From: Coprinellus micaceus
Lineage: Eukaryota > Basidiomycota > Agaricomycetes > Agaricales > Psathyrellaceae
NCBI GenBank assembly: GCA_951394405.1
Contig: OX596335.1
Location: 806,001 to 870,000 of the forward strand
DNA: 64,000 bases
Reading direction: 5' to 3'
This document shows, piece by piece, positions 11,123 through 22,005 of this stretch (the stretch's first letter is position 1; the number at the start of each line of letters is the position of its first letter). A model generated the notes under the pieces. That model saw only the letters and a list, made by a program, of their open reading frames with translations, was not told the origin of the DNA and did no database searches. The position numbers and the translations under genes were made by a program.

Positions 11123-12865
11123 TCATATCCCGGCGTCAACGGCCCCCAAATCCAGGTACCTGTCTCCCCATGTGGCAGAGTGGGCGATAGTCGACAAAGG
11201 GGTCTTGATACCCATCTTGCGATCGTATTCAAAGCCACTGACATCCCGGAAACCCACCAACGCTAGTTTATCCCCTCCTCGATTCTCAAACGCGTCCACC
11301 ACTTCTTCGACCATGATACGTGCTGGGTCCAGAAACGTGCGTAGACCGACCACGTCTATCCCCTGCATGAGCCTGACTAGGGTGGGCTGCACATCCACGA
11401 AGATAAGCTCCTCGAGAGCGGGGAAGGGGATTCGCCGTGTTCCGGGGGTCTCGATGGATGGTTGTTCGTCAGTGTGGACGCCCTGAGTCGTTTCGTCTCG
11501 GGATGGGAACCCCTCGAGGAACTTCAAGAAGAACCTATGCTGCACGGCTGCCTCTATGCGTGTCAGAAGTGGAGCGCTCGCAAAAACCGTCCAGATGGCT
11601 TGGGGTATATTTTTATCCAGAACCTTGAGGATATTCAGATGAGCGAATGACCACAGCGTGCGCGTTAGCGTGGGATTGGCGAAAGGGTGGGCACGGCCAT
11701 CGTTGCTGCCAATACGGACCCACTGGGCTTTAGTTGGTGCTTCTGGGAGCCCTCCCGGGATGGCTGCCATGATGTGGTGTTCGTGGTCGCTGTAGGCCCC
11801 TGATACGGAAAGGATCATTTTGACGGGCTTGAAAGTACCTCGGAAGGCACGTCCACATGCCGCATAAAGTTCCTGGTTGGGTGTGTTTGAGGTGGTGTCC
11901 TGATCAAAGTACAGGCGAATCTCTGGGGCGCCTATTGGGAGGCGGATTGCAGAGAGGATTGAGGATAGCACTTCTACGTGGTAAGAGTCGATGCTGAATC
12001 TCGTCATATGGGGCATCTCGATCTGGGGTGTGTCGTAGGAGGTCATAGGGCCGAGACCGCCCATCGCCCTCGGGATGGTGATGAAGAACACTTGAAGGCG
12101 CGAAAGTCGCCTGAGAATTGTAATCAATTCGTCCGTGGACTCGGTCGTAGGAGGGAGGGTCTCGTTAATTATGAGGTGGGTAATGTGAGAGGATTGGAAG
12201 ATGGGGGCCGTCCAAGGGAGGATGTAGTTCGCGAGGTGGACCCGACGTAAGTTGGGCGTTCCTCCAGCAAAAAGGTCGAGATTGCCGATAAGTGGCATCC
12301 TTTTTTGGCTAATGATCGATAGGGACTGCAAATTCTGCGCGTGCCCCGGTAGTTGTCTGAGGAGCAAGTCCATTGAGGTTCGGCCCATGTATAGGCTGAG
12401 GTCCTGGAGTCTGGACATCCCCGCTTTGAGAACATTGGTAATATTGTCAAAGTGTCGAGAAGGATTGTGCTTTCTGGTATCCCATATTGAAAAGAACACG
12501 GGCGTGCTCCTGGATCTCTCCCACATGAGTTCCACAAGTGGTGCTTTTGTATGGGAGTGGATGCGAAGGCGAGCCCATAACTCTGGTGAATTCAGAGCAA
12601 CGGACCTCCAAGATTGGCAGACATGACACAGTGCAACGTAGTGGGATGTCGTGACCGTATCCTTCATACAAACAGCAGGGTATTGAGAGAAAGGGTCATG
12701 AGTGTCAAAGGACAAGCTGGCACAAAAGATGATAGTGAGGATTTCGGGTGGTAGTCGGGATATCGAGGCTACCGAATTGCGAGCGCGCCTAAGGTCCAAG
12801 ACTCTCTTCTCAAGAGCGATGAGCTCGGAGTCGATGACGACTTGGGGTTCGGTTGGCGGTTCCAT
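11123..12865 (-). CDS. F-box domain protein with LRR-like body
   Basis: A single open frame of 580 residues if started at the second Met (12865); the frame opens at 12937. The leading coiled segment SELIALEKRVLDLRRARNSV precedes the F-box (ISRLPPEILTIIF, then HVCQSWRSVALNSPELWARL), so the box spans about residues 33-95. The rest has the irregular leucine spacing of fungal F-box/LRR receptors (LQDLSLYMG, LQSLSIISQ, LRRVHLANY). F-box proteins dock on Skp1 and recruit substrates to SCF ubiquitin ligases; no substrate can be inferred. It belongs to a local cluster with the remnants at 10592 and 18792. Confidence 0.85.
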   Translation of the reverse strand: MEPPTEPQVVIDSELIALEKRVLDLRRARNSVASISRLPPEILTIIFCASLSFDTHDPFSQYPAVCMKDTVTTSHYVALCHVCQSWRSVALNSPELWARLRIHSHTKAPLVELMWERSRSTPVFFSIWDTRKHNPSRHFDNITNVLKAGMSRLQDLSLYMGRTSMDLLLRQLPGHAQNLQSLSIISQKRMPLIGNLDLFAGGTPNLRRVHLANYILPWTAPIFQSSHITHLIINETLPPTTESTDELITILRRLSRLQVFFITIPRAMGGLGPMTSYDTPQIEMPHMTRFSIDSYHVEVLSSILSAIRLPIGAPEIRLYFDQDTTSNTPNQELYAACGRAFRGTFKPVKMILSVSGAYSDHEHHIMAAIPGGLPEAPTKAQWVRIGSNDGRAHPFANPTLTRTLWSFAHLNILKVLDKNIPQAIWTVFASAPLLTRIEAAVQHRFFLKFLEGFPSRDETTQGVHTDEQPSIETPGTRRIPFPALEELIFVDVQPTLVRLMQGIDVVGLRTFLDPARIMVEEVVDAFENRGGDKLALVGFRDVSGFEYDRKMGIKTPLSTIAHSATWGDRYLDLGAVDAGI

Positions 12866-13526
12866 GAGGATGAGAGAGCGGGTGGAGGAGAAGGCCGCGA
12901 CGCGTCGAGTTTCGTAATGTTGAACTCCATTTCTCACGGTCTCGCGCCACCATCCCTGGCCAATGCTTTGAATGCACTTGGACGAACGACAGACCTAGAG
13001 CATACCCTCGCCGACGTGGACAGCCTGAGGGAGAAGGGGTTAATAAATACGTCTCTTTACGACTTCGACGACAGTCCACATCGAAATACTGCTATTCGTA
13101 CACGGGAGGGGAAGACGACTGGTCATACAATACGTATAGCGCTCTGAGAGGGAATCTGTGATGATACTAGGTCGGTACAGTAGACAACAGAATTTCAACA
13201 TCAAGAGTACGAAAATTGAGTGTAAGGGGGGAATAGTGAGCTTGGAGTAGTTTCGAATTAGAGAAGGAGGCGGCCAAGAGGTGAGCACATAGGCACAAAA
13301 ACGAGACAGATGGGACGATTTGCATATCTAATCCAGGAGGAAAGGGAGAGGATACAGGGCAGAAAGATACACACATATAATCCATTAAGTATTACAAAGG
13401 CAGCTTCTTGTTCCTGACGCGCACACAAAGGTGGTTGGTAACAGGCGGATATCATGAGAGAGAGGGAAAGAGATGGAGCTGTGGAGCAAATAGTGCAGGC
13501 CAAAATAGTGGGGTGGGGGTAACGGC

Positions 13527-15961
13527 CTACTGCTCGTACCCGTTAGGGCCTTGGAGAGAGGCCATCCAGATTCGCGTCTTGTAAAGCCTACGATGGGATG
13601 AGAGTCTGAAGGTGTATAGCATGTACTCAGCGACATACCTGAAGAGCTCCCTGACGAGCTCCCTGAAGTCAATACGCTTCTCCGCGATGAAATAGAAAGT
13701 AAGCTTGCGACGATCCCATTGATACTCCGCGTCAATGACCTCCATCGGCAATTTCTTCGCCCTAACTTTGCTCTGGCAAAGCTGCAAGGCCTTTTGTTCG
13801 TCTCCCATTTTCTGAGCAAGGAGCCTGGAAAGACATAGATCTAACGTCAGTGATAGACAACATAAATGTACCACACGTACTGAGTATCTTGAGGCGAAGC
13901 CTTGCCATATATCATTTTAGGGTTGATCTCCTTCTTTGACCCCGGAGTCACCCCACCAGGGCTCGTAGGCTGGTCCGACCCGCCCCCAAATCCAGCAGCA
14001 GCGGCCGCCTTTTCAGCCTGCGACTTCTGGTACGCCTCCACCTCTCCAAGGGTGATCGTGTCGTTCACAACCTTCCCCAAATCCTTGCCCCTGTCCGCCT
14101 CTACAATGACAATATCCCCAACTTTGATATCGTGCGTCGAGTCGGTGAGATAGAAGAGGTCCGTGCGCCCAGCCTTGAACTCAACGATGAAGAGAGGACA
14201 AGACGCCGGAACTGCGGAGAGGGGCACGCCCTTTCCGAGCTCGTTGAGGTTTTGCTGGGGCTGCCCACCTGGTCCCTGGTGAGGATGTTGAGCGGCATCA
14301 GAAGTGCGGCGTTGCATCTGCTGGGGATAGAAAGGCTGCTGTTGGGGATTAATGAGGCGGGTGCCGGTCGGGGAGATCGGGGACGTGAGCCCCGCCTGAC
14401 TCGAATGAGAAGGCGCTCTGGCGCGGGTATACTGAGGGTTGAGGGTAAGCCCAGCGGGACCGTTGTTGGCACCATTGCTGGATAAGGCGTTGGAGTGCTG
14501 CTGAGATATGTACTGAATACCTTGGCCAGGTACGTAGCGGGCGGGCAAGTCAGAGCGTTGCTGTTGGGGTTGCTGTTGCTGGGTCCGAGGATTGGTTTGC
14601 GAAGTGAGGACGTTGAAGTACTGAGAAGAGTCGTTGTCGAAGAACCCGTTGGTACGGGTCGTGGGGCTCTCTGTGCCGTTGTCGCTGGGCGTTCCAATTG
14701 GACGAGAAACGTTGTAGCTGCTGGCGGGGACGTTGGCCAAGGGCTGGAAGAGGTCTTTGGAGGGCGGGCTACGCGAAAGAGGGGCATAAATCGGCAGCGA
14801 TGCTGGCTGGGAAGGTGGGTGGTGAGGAGTGGACCCCGGCGGAGTCGTGTCCCTGGGGCCAAGATTCAGCGTCCCAAGATCGCTGGCGAGCTCGTCATCG
14901 GACAGGACCAGACCGCCTTGGCGGCTAAACGCCGACTTGAAAGCAGGTCTGCTCTGTTCTTCTGCAGCGTCGTTTCCAGGAGCATTGAAGCCCTGAACGA
15001 CCCCTCGTCGCGGCTGGACAAGGCTGACGCTATGGCGCCGGCTAGTGGTCCCGCTGCCACCACCTCCACCGCTCTCGTCGCGAGGAGGGTTCATCCCAGC
15101 CCAAAGCTCATGGAAAGGCCCATCATCCCGAAGAATTTGCCCGACATCTCGTCGGAAGGGGCTCATGTTCGAGCCATCGGCTTGAGGACCTAGCCTGGAA
15201 TACCCATTCCCGACGAGTGCACCGCCAGGGGAGGGCGAAGAAGAAAGGTTATTGGATGGAGAACGCGCTAGGGTTCCAAGTGAACCATACCGGCTAGTGC
15301 CCGCTGGTTGGAGGCTATCGTACCCCCTTCCGCCAGTGGAGATGTTCAGAGGGTTCGAGTGGTTGCTCGAGAGGTACGAGTCGTTCCAGCTTTGCATCGC
15401 TGACCCTCCGAGGTAAGGGCTACCAACGGGTCCTGGGCGCGCGTTGGCGAGTGACTGAGATCGGCTGCGGCTGAAGTCTTGGCCGTAGGACCGGCCGCGC
15501 GCAATGGAGGGTGGGATGAACTGCTCGTCGTAGGTGTCGTCGTAATCCTCGGGTTCTTCGTCTTCAAGGGTTGAAGGGAAGGCGCGCTCACGCATGACAG
15601 AACCAAATTGATTCTGATTCTGAGAAGTGAGGGAAGAACTCCGGATCGGCATGGGCTGGCCACGGTTGGTCGAGCCCACAAGACGCGAGCCAGACCACGG
15701 GCTTCCCCCACCCCCAAGGCTCGACGGAACGAAGTGTTGCGACGAGGGCGACGATACATAGCCTTGCTCCGAGTTACGAGGCGGCTGACTGGCGGCTCTG
15801 TCGCGGAGAGACGTTCTGCCCGATGTATCGGTGACTGACGAGGGCTGGAACCTGCTGCTGCGATCTTCATCGTCGTACACCTTTTGAGCCGCCAACCTTC
15901 CGGAGTACGCGCTACTGAATCCTCCGTAGACCTCGTCGAAGTCGTGGTCGAGGGTGCTCAT
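13527..15961 (-). CDS. PSP1 C-terminal domain protein
   Basis: Three exons (15961-13881, 13824-13639, 13587-13527; introns 56 and 51 nt) give 775 residues. The first 580 or so residues are disordered, rich in Ser, Pro, Gln and Gly. The last 190 form the PSP1 domain: LFIVEFKAGRTDLFY, VGDIVIVEADRGKDLGKV, LCQSKVRAKKLPMEVIDAEY, RRKLTFYFIAEKRIDFRELV, and the end KTRIWMASLQGPNGYEQ. The last intron separates ELFR from LYKT and is fixed by this conserved join. Yeast Psp1 was found as a high-copy suppressor of DNA polymerase alpha/delta mutations, and the bacterial relatives are RicT/YaaT. The molecular function in fungi is unclear; an RNA-related, P-body-like role has been suggested. Confidence 0.88.
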
Positions 15962-18174
15962 CGTGGAGGTGATTGGAGCCGCGGTTGGATCTGGCGATGA
16001 TCGTGTGCGTGGGGTTGCGCGGCTCTGGTATAGGGGATTCTACAATTCTGTATAGTTCAAGGTTGGGGGTGTTCATATGAGTCTATTTCCGAGGATTTAT
16101 CGTAGAAATGCGATTCTGACCGTGCAAAAGATTGTGAGTCGACTGCGTCGTCAAGTTTTGGATACAGCGGTGAAAGGGTTCGGATCTAGTATGGAATATC
16201 GGTCGTCTGTGAGTCGTCTTGGAAAGTGTTGTACAGTCTATTGAGAGAAAGCGAGACCAGCAAGGAAACAAGTCTATGGGGAGGAGGGAGAAGGAGGACG
16301 AGGAGGGAGAGATGGGACCGGGTGAGATTGTCCCCAGGCGCTCTAGCCCCTGGGAGCGGACCTGGTCAATCGTGTCCAGCTGACCACGCGCCCCTGTCCG
16401 TCACATGCCCATCACCCGTATGTTCTTGGATTCTGACGGCGACTTGTATACAGTCCCATCTGCCATGGGACCACGCTCGTAACTCTATTCCAGGTTCTGC
16501 AGGTTCTCTCTGTCGGCGACCCAGGTCACAAGCCCCCTTTTACGAGAGCCAACCTCGATTCTCTCACCTCGGCGAAAGGCTCCAAGCATCGCCCCATCTT
16601 TGGGGCATGGGCTAGGGCTTTTCGTGCATAACTTGGCTCCTCTGTACGGTGGCTTGGAGGGTATAATCTAGGCGCCGGGAGGGTGATAAGCATAACCATC
16701 AGACCCACGCCCCCTTGAGGCTGAGCTCGTCATGATTCATTTCGGCTACTGGCAACCTATCTGGCGGAACGTTCCATCGGGACAGGTCATGGGGCCTCCC
16801 TGTGTGGCTCCTGTGCTGGTACTGTGACGTGCAGTAACTATCACCAACGTTGAGCCCGATCCGTGGACACCCTCGACCGCCGGCGACCAGAGGACGGAGG
16901 GCGGACGAGTTCAATCCAATTGCTGGACTATTGGCGCAGCATCGAAGCTTGCTTCAGTGACTCACCCTTGACAGCGTTCATAGAACACGCGACGAATCCA
17001 TCCTAGCGATAACGGATATCCAACACGCAATTGCAACGCCGCCATTAGTCCAAGCGTCCCAAAAGTATGACATGTCACACTCGGTCGCACTCGACGAATC
17101 TTACTCCATCGGCTCGAGAAGCCTCAGAAAAAGGACAAAAGAAGGAAATCAAGAGGATACCCAATAGCAAGAGGGGGGGCGTGCCTTGCGTCGCCGTTTT
17201 CCTGAGTGCCCCGACAACGGGGCCACGACACAGGCCTCTGCATCGACGACATACCTTCGAACACAGGCGGTACTCCGGATCCATATAATTGGCTCGGGAA
17301 GCGCCCACTAGCCCTCGTTCCAGTTCTCTGAAGAGAGGAATAGTGCACGTGCGGGCGTGCAGTTTCCGAGTGCAAAAGGAAGGGACCTGACCGATTGGCC
17401 CGCAGACTGGGTCGTCCGGGATGCTGGGAGCCCGTCTGAGCTAGTATCCAGGGGGGTTCCTCAGCTCCCTCAGTTCAAGCTATGCAAGCGAATGTGCTCT
17501 CGTCGAGTAGCCCTTCTACATCCGGGACCGCCGCCACGCAACCTTGAACACTCTAACGCTTTTCCTCCTTTGTCCCGGAATCTGTCGACTCGTTCAAGGA
17601 AATGCCGTTGAGTCCCGTTCTGGAGGCTGGAACCAGACTGCTGGGTGGGCCGGGGTCACCGCCATCTCTCAGGATTCGGCTTTCTAAACTAGGCCGTCGT
17701 GCTATACCTACCTATCCTGGAGCGCTTCGTGGATCAAGGGTACGTTCTTCGTCACTTCCGCGGCCTATGAATAGGGTAGGTGGACCCTTGCCTTTTTGTG
17801 GGCTCGGACGGACGAAAAACTCGCTCTCACGACGTCTTTATGGGGCTTTGACTATGCACCCGAAAAGAGTTAAGGAACCACCTATCTGTCTCCATCGTCG
17901 TGGAGCACGCGCTGAAGGTCTTCTGCTCGGGTATCGTGTGCCATGGTGGGCGCGTGGCCGAGGTGTCTGGGACAAGCTCGTGTCATGTCCATAGCTTCTG
18001 ATAGCTCGGGATGGGCTGCTTGAAGTATATCCGTCCAGTCTTCTGTCGAAGCTCGTAGCTTGAAATTAAGACTCGGCCTTCAATTAGCGTGTTCCTATGG
18101 CCGTTGCCCTTGTCCATATATAAGGCCACACACGGTATGGCGCCTCTCAACCTCTTCGCCTAATTGACCCCACC
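15962..18174. other. 2.2 kb without a supported gene
   Basis: Several open frames occur (for example 16226-16615 and 17602-17994 plus), but none has a recognisable domain and none is flanked by plausible introns. The first few hundred bases are presumably the promoter and 5' leader of the minus-strand PSP1 gene, and the last 60 bases hold a TATA motif for the C2H2 gene. Confidence 0.5.
18117..18123 (+). promoter_or_regulatory. TATA-box-like element
   Basis: TATATAA lies 58 bp upstream of the ATG at 18175, a plausible position for a TATA box of the small zinc-finger gene. Strong TATA boxes are uncommon in the other genes here. Confidence 0.45.
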
Positions 18175-18546
18175 ATGTCCTACTGGTGTCAAGATTGCGA
18201 CGGAACATTCTACTCTGACCAGGGCGTGGGGGACCATTGTCGGGTCAAAGGTCACGATTGGGGCTGGGGGCTTCGCTGCTCCGAATGCGACAAGCCTTTT
18301 GCAACTCTCCAGGGTGTTAACCATGTAAGCATGCGCCGCATCTTCGGGCTTCAACTCAATTCGAATTGACGTTCGGTAGCACGCACGGGATGTTCACTGG
18401 AAATGCGGATGTGGGCAGGCGTTCTGGGACGCGAGGAAGTACCAGCGAGTGAGATACCAAAGATCTAACCCTCGTAGCATCTGTGTGCTGACACGCAACT
18501 TGGGGCTAGCATGCTCGAAACTGCTGGTATTGAAGGCCGCCCTTGA
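18175..18546 (+). CDS. small C2H2-type zinc-finger protein
   Basis: Exon 1 (18175-18324) encodes two Cys pairs followed by His: CQDCDGTFYSDQGVGDHCRV and CSECDKPFATLQGVNH. A 55-nt intron (18325-18379) joins to HARDVHWKCGCGQAFWDARK, a third finger-like unit. The last exon would start at 18478 and continue the finger with YQRH-LC, ending at a TGA at 18544-18546 for a total of about 95 residues. That requires removal of only 29 nt (18449-18477), which has a CTAAC branch site but is unusually short. Read through instead, the frame continues to 18667 without the finger. Small proteins of this kind are common in Agaricomycetes and their role is unknown. Confidence 0.5.
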
Positions 18547-18791
18547 GATGCTCATCTCCCTCGAGCCAACCCGCCTTGGCTTCCCACGGAACAACAAAGT
18601 TGTAGTCAGAATGTCACTGAAAATTCTGACGCGGGCCCGTGTCAGCCACCTCGCCTTGGACGATTAAGTACTTTATCCAGCTAGGCCAGGTATAGTCCCC
18701 GCCAGAGACGGGCCATGGACTGCCAGCGCCTAATATTTGATTGGACTCTGCATGAAATTTGTGGGGGAAACTTGAAAGTGAACGATCCAGC

Positions 18792-20265
18792 ATGGCTCAG
18801 ATGCATCTCTTACCTCCTACTCTAATCGTCCCGATGGAATCACAAAACGAGTTCCAAATCCCCGTCGACTCTGAACTCGTCGGCCCGGAGAGGAGGTCCT
18901 CAACCACCATCCCAACTCGCTCGCTTCGATATCTCGATTGCCACCCAAACCCTCATTATCATCGTTCACTTCTCAACACTCCGGATCCCTTCTTTTCATG
19001 TTGCCCGGCCACACAGACAAGGACTAATAAACGGTACTTTCAGACAAGCGGAACCCTGAACCCACTTCCGTCTTGTGATGCGAGTAAGCTACGGCGATAC
19101 TTAATAGTGTCCCTATCATCGCAGATTACCTCCCAATGTGACATTCGTATATATGAACAGCTACCTTCCTCAGTTCCTCCTACGACTTGTGGTCCTTCAA
19201 TATGCACCGCGAATAAATTCATACTTATTCGTTCTCCCTCGAGCTGTCCGAATCCAGGAATGGTGACACGGGATGATAGGTCCAATTTGGATCGCTTGCG
19301 GATCCCCAAACCTCTTTCCCGGGCGCTCTCTATCTATGGGGACACCTCACATCTTTTCACTGTGTGGGGCCTCATCGAAATCGAGGATTGAAGGACTTTC
19401 CAGCCTTGCTTCGCTCAGTGCATCGGTGGGTCGCCCCACCCAGTTCTTCGTACGTGGACATGGCCGCTGATAATTGCATATAGTCAAGCAGGGGATGGTA
19501 GAAAACCAGCACTGTCGGGACACCCTCGGTCCTATTTCTGCTCTTCAGTCTCCATCGTTTTCGGTGCCCACTACACGCGAGAACGGATCACGCCCAAGGA
19601 ACGCGTCTTCCAGACAATCCTTTCCAATAATCGGCGGCTTGAATCGCTGGACCTGACGCTACCACAGTATATTCTTCAGCACGCCATCGGCCAGGGGTGC
19701 GGAGTCCTCGAAGGGTTGACGACTTTGAAGATCACAAACGGCCCGGCACACGCATTCGCTTGTTTTCCAGCGGCAACCCTGCCAAATGATACGATCTCGG
19801 TGCTTGGGGGACCCAACCTCAAACGCCTTGAAATCGTAAATTTCCGCTTACCATGGTCCCCAGAGCTCTTGCGGTACCCCCGGCTGACCCACCTCAAGCT
19901 TGATGCCATACCCTGTGTCGAGGCCCAACTCGCTCCCGCACTATTCGACTTCCTCCGCGAGTCACCCCAGCTCGTCTCGTTATATCTTCAATATCCTTTC
20001 CTATCGAGCACAGGCGTCTGCTCACTACCATCCCGAATTCCTCTACCAAACATCAAGGTCCTAAAGCTGAACTTCCCATCGCACCTGATGGGATTATTAT
20101 CCCTCCTGGAGTCCCTCCTCCTTCCACCTCCAGCGAAGATCTCAGAAGTATCATTCTCCACCACGTTGAACGGACAACCTGATCCAGCCATAGCAGAGTT
20201 CCTGTTTTCCGCATGGAGGGGAATCCACCAAGACTCCGCTATTCTGCATCCAAAGGCGTTCACCG
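18792..20265 (+). pseudogene. decayed F-box/LRR gene, 5' part
   Basis: Starting at MAQMHLLPP, the sequence carries the F-box lead and box in shifting frames. SLASISRLPPK appears in one frame and its expected continuation (LIIIVHFSTL) in another, so at least two frameshifts disable it. From about 19590 one frame is open again with LRR-like text: NNRRLESLDLTLPQYI, LKITNGPAHAF, LKRLEIVNFRLPW and LTHLKLDAI. This part ends where the long inverted repeat begins. The matching 3' part resumes at 22006. Confidence 0.7.
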
Positions 20266-20814
20266 TTATTGCTGTTTGCATCAAAGTTGAGAATCCCGCG
20301 CGCGCGCGTTACGGGAACACATTTTCCGGTCGATCTTCCAGACCCAATTTCTCCACAACGAGTAGGCGTATTGTCACGATTTTAGATGCGTTCGACTCGC
20401 ATAGGTAAACCGTAGTGCTTAGGCTAGTTTTCATGGCAATTGAATGTTTTCTTTTGGTGGCCTGTGATTGAGGTTATATTTCGCTGAATTTGCTAGTATT
20501 GACCAATTTACGCAACATCTACTGAAGATACAAAGAATCCAAGGGTATTTACAGGTAGCCCTGGATGTACTGCACTGCGTAGCGGCGTTTATTTGATAGA
20601 AAACGGTCAACGGAGTGTTGGGATAGGGTAGGTATTCTCGCCGTGGGCACTTGGCGGCCCATCAATTCACCGAAACTTACCGCCCGTATTACTCCAGCTA
20701 GACTTCACCTATTTCCAATCGGACTTCACATAGCAGCTCTAGCTACCATTCTATAGTGCTTGGGCGAAAATATTTGCCACTACCTGAGCAGGACGCCAGC
20801 GAGAAACGGAGTGC
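20266..20814 (+). repeat. left arm of a 549-bp long inverted repeat
   Basis: This arm is the reverse complement of 21457-22005. Paired positions sum to 42271, checked at several points: TTATT at 20266 with AATAA ending at 22005, TACCTGAGCA at 20781 with TGCTCAGGTA at 21481, and the shared GCGCGCGCG run near 20298. The outer ends fall inside the F-box gene. No clear target-site duplication was found. It looks like a foldback-type insertion or a palindromic rearrangement. Confidence 0.85.
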
Positions 20815-21032
20815 TTGATGCTCAGCCAAAGTCACCGAATTGATGTCGATCGAGGCCTACGTCTTTTGTTATCGTTCATTCACCATGGCCAGGACCTCAA
20901 TGCGAGGAAAGGCTATATCAGCAGAGGTTAGGACCATGGCTCTGACCATGGCCTGTCATCTGAGTGTCAAGAACATCAGCACGTACACTGGTCTCTCAGG
21001 GGCATCCAATCTTGCACTCCGTTTCTCGCTGG
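20790..21032 (+). repeat. 243-bp contig-end direct repeat (copy 1)
   Basis: This segment recurs unchanged as 21233-21475 on the other side of the N gap. It consists of the last 25 bp of the left arm, a 194-bp spacer and the first bases of the right arm. The simplest reading is that two contigs overlap here and were scaffolded without being merged. Confidence 0.85.
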
Positions 21033-21232
21033 NNNNNNNNNNNNNNNNNNNNNNNNNNNNNNNNNNNNNNNNNNNNNNNNNNNNNNNNNNNNNNNNNNNN
21101 NNNNNNNNNNNNNNNNNNNNNNNNNNNNNNNNNNNNNNNNNNNNNNNNNNNNNNNNNNNNNNNNNNNNNNNNNNNNNNNNNNNNNNNNNNNNNNNNNNNN
21201 NNNNNNNNNNNNNNNNNNNNNNNNNNNNNNNN
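21033..21232. other. 200-N scaffold gap
   Basis: Exactly 200 N, a conventional gap size. It lies between two copies of the same 243-bp sequence, so the true missing length may be zero or negative (overlap). Confidence 0.95.
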
Positions 21233-21475
21233 AGGACGCCAGCGAGAAACGGAGTGCTTGATGCTCAGCCAAAGTCACCGAATTGATGTCGATCGAGGCC
21301 TACGTCTTTTGTTATCGTTCATTCACCATGGCCAGGACCTCAATGCGAGGAAAGGCTATATCAGCAGAGGTTAGGACCATGGCTCTGACCATGGCCTGTC
21401 ATCTGAGTGTCAAGAACATCAGCACGTACACTGGTCTCTCAGGGGCATCCAATCTTGCACTCCGTTTCTCGCTGG
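21233..21475 (+). repeat. 243-bp contig-end direct repeat (copy 2)
   Basis: Identical to 20790-21032 in the same orientation. It begins AGGACGCCAGCGAG and ends in the start of the right inverted arm. The internal 194-bp spacer carries no recognisable gene. Confidence 0.85.
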
Positions 21476-22005
21476 CGTCCTGCTCAGGTAGTGGCAAATA
21501 TTTTCGCCCAAGCACTATAGAATGGTAGCTAGAGCTGCTATGTGAAGTCCGATTGGAAATAGGTGAAGTCTAGCTGGAGTAATACGGGCGGTAAGTTTCG
21601 GTGAATTGATGGGCCGCCAAGTGCCCACGGCGAGAATACCTACCCTATCCCAACACTCCGTTGACCGTTTTCTATCAAATAAACGCCGCTACGCAGTGCA
21701 GTACATCCAGGGCTACCTGTAAATACCCTTGGATTCTTTGTATCTTCAGTAGATGTTGCGTAAATTGGTCAATACTAGCAAATTCAGCGAAATATAACCT
21801 CAATCACAGGCCACCAAAAGAAAACATTCAATTGCCATGAAAACTAGCCTAAGCACTACGGTTTACCTATGCGAGTCGAACGCATCTAAAATCGTGACAA
21901 TACGCCTACTCGTTGTGGAGAAATTGGGTCTGGAAGATCGACCGGAAAATGTGTTCCCGTAACGCGCGCGCGCGGGATTCTCAACTTTGATGCAAACAGC
22001 AATAA
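21457..22005 (-). repeat. right arm of the 549-bp long inverted repeat
   Basis: Reverse complement of 20266-20814. Its outer end reads GCAAACAGCAATAA and runs directly into F-box coding sequence (NNSWEDSYYGL) at 22006. Confidence 0.85.

Noticed and set aside
16226..17994. ORFs of 70-130 codons in the 16-18 kb zone
   Set aside because: No domain, no conserved start context and mutually overlapping frames; typical of chance frames in GC-rich DNA.
20840..21374. ORFs running through the N gap
   Set aside because: They are created by reading N as unknown residues across the scaffold gap and have no support.
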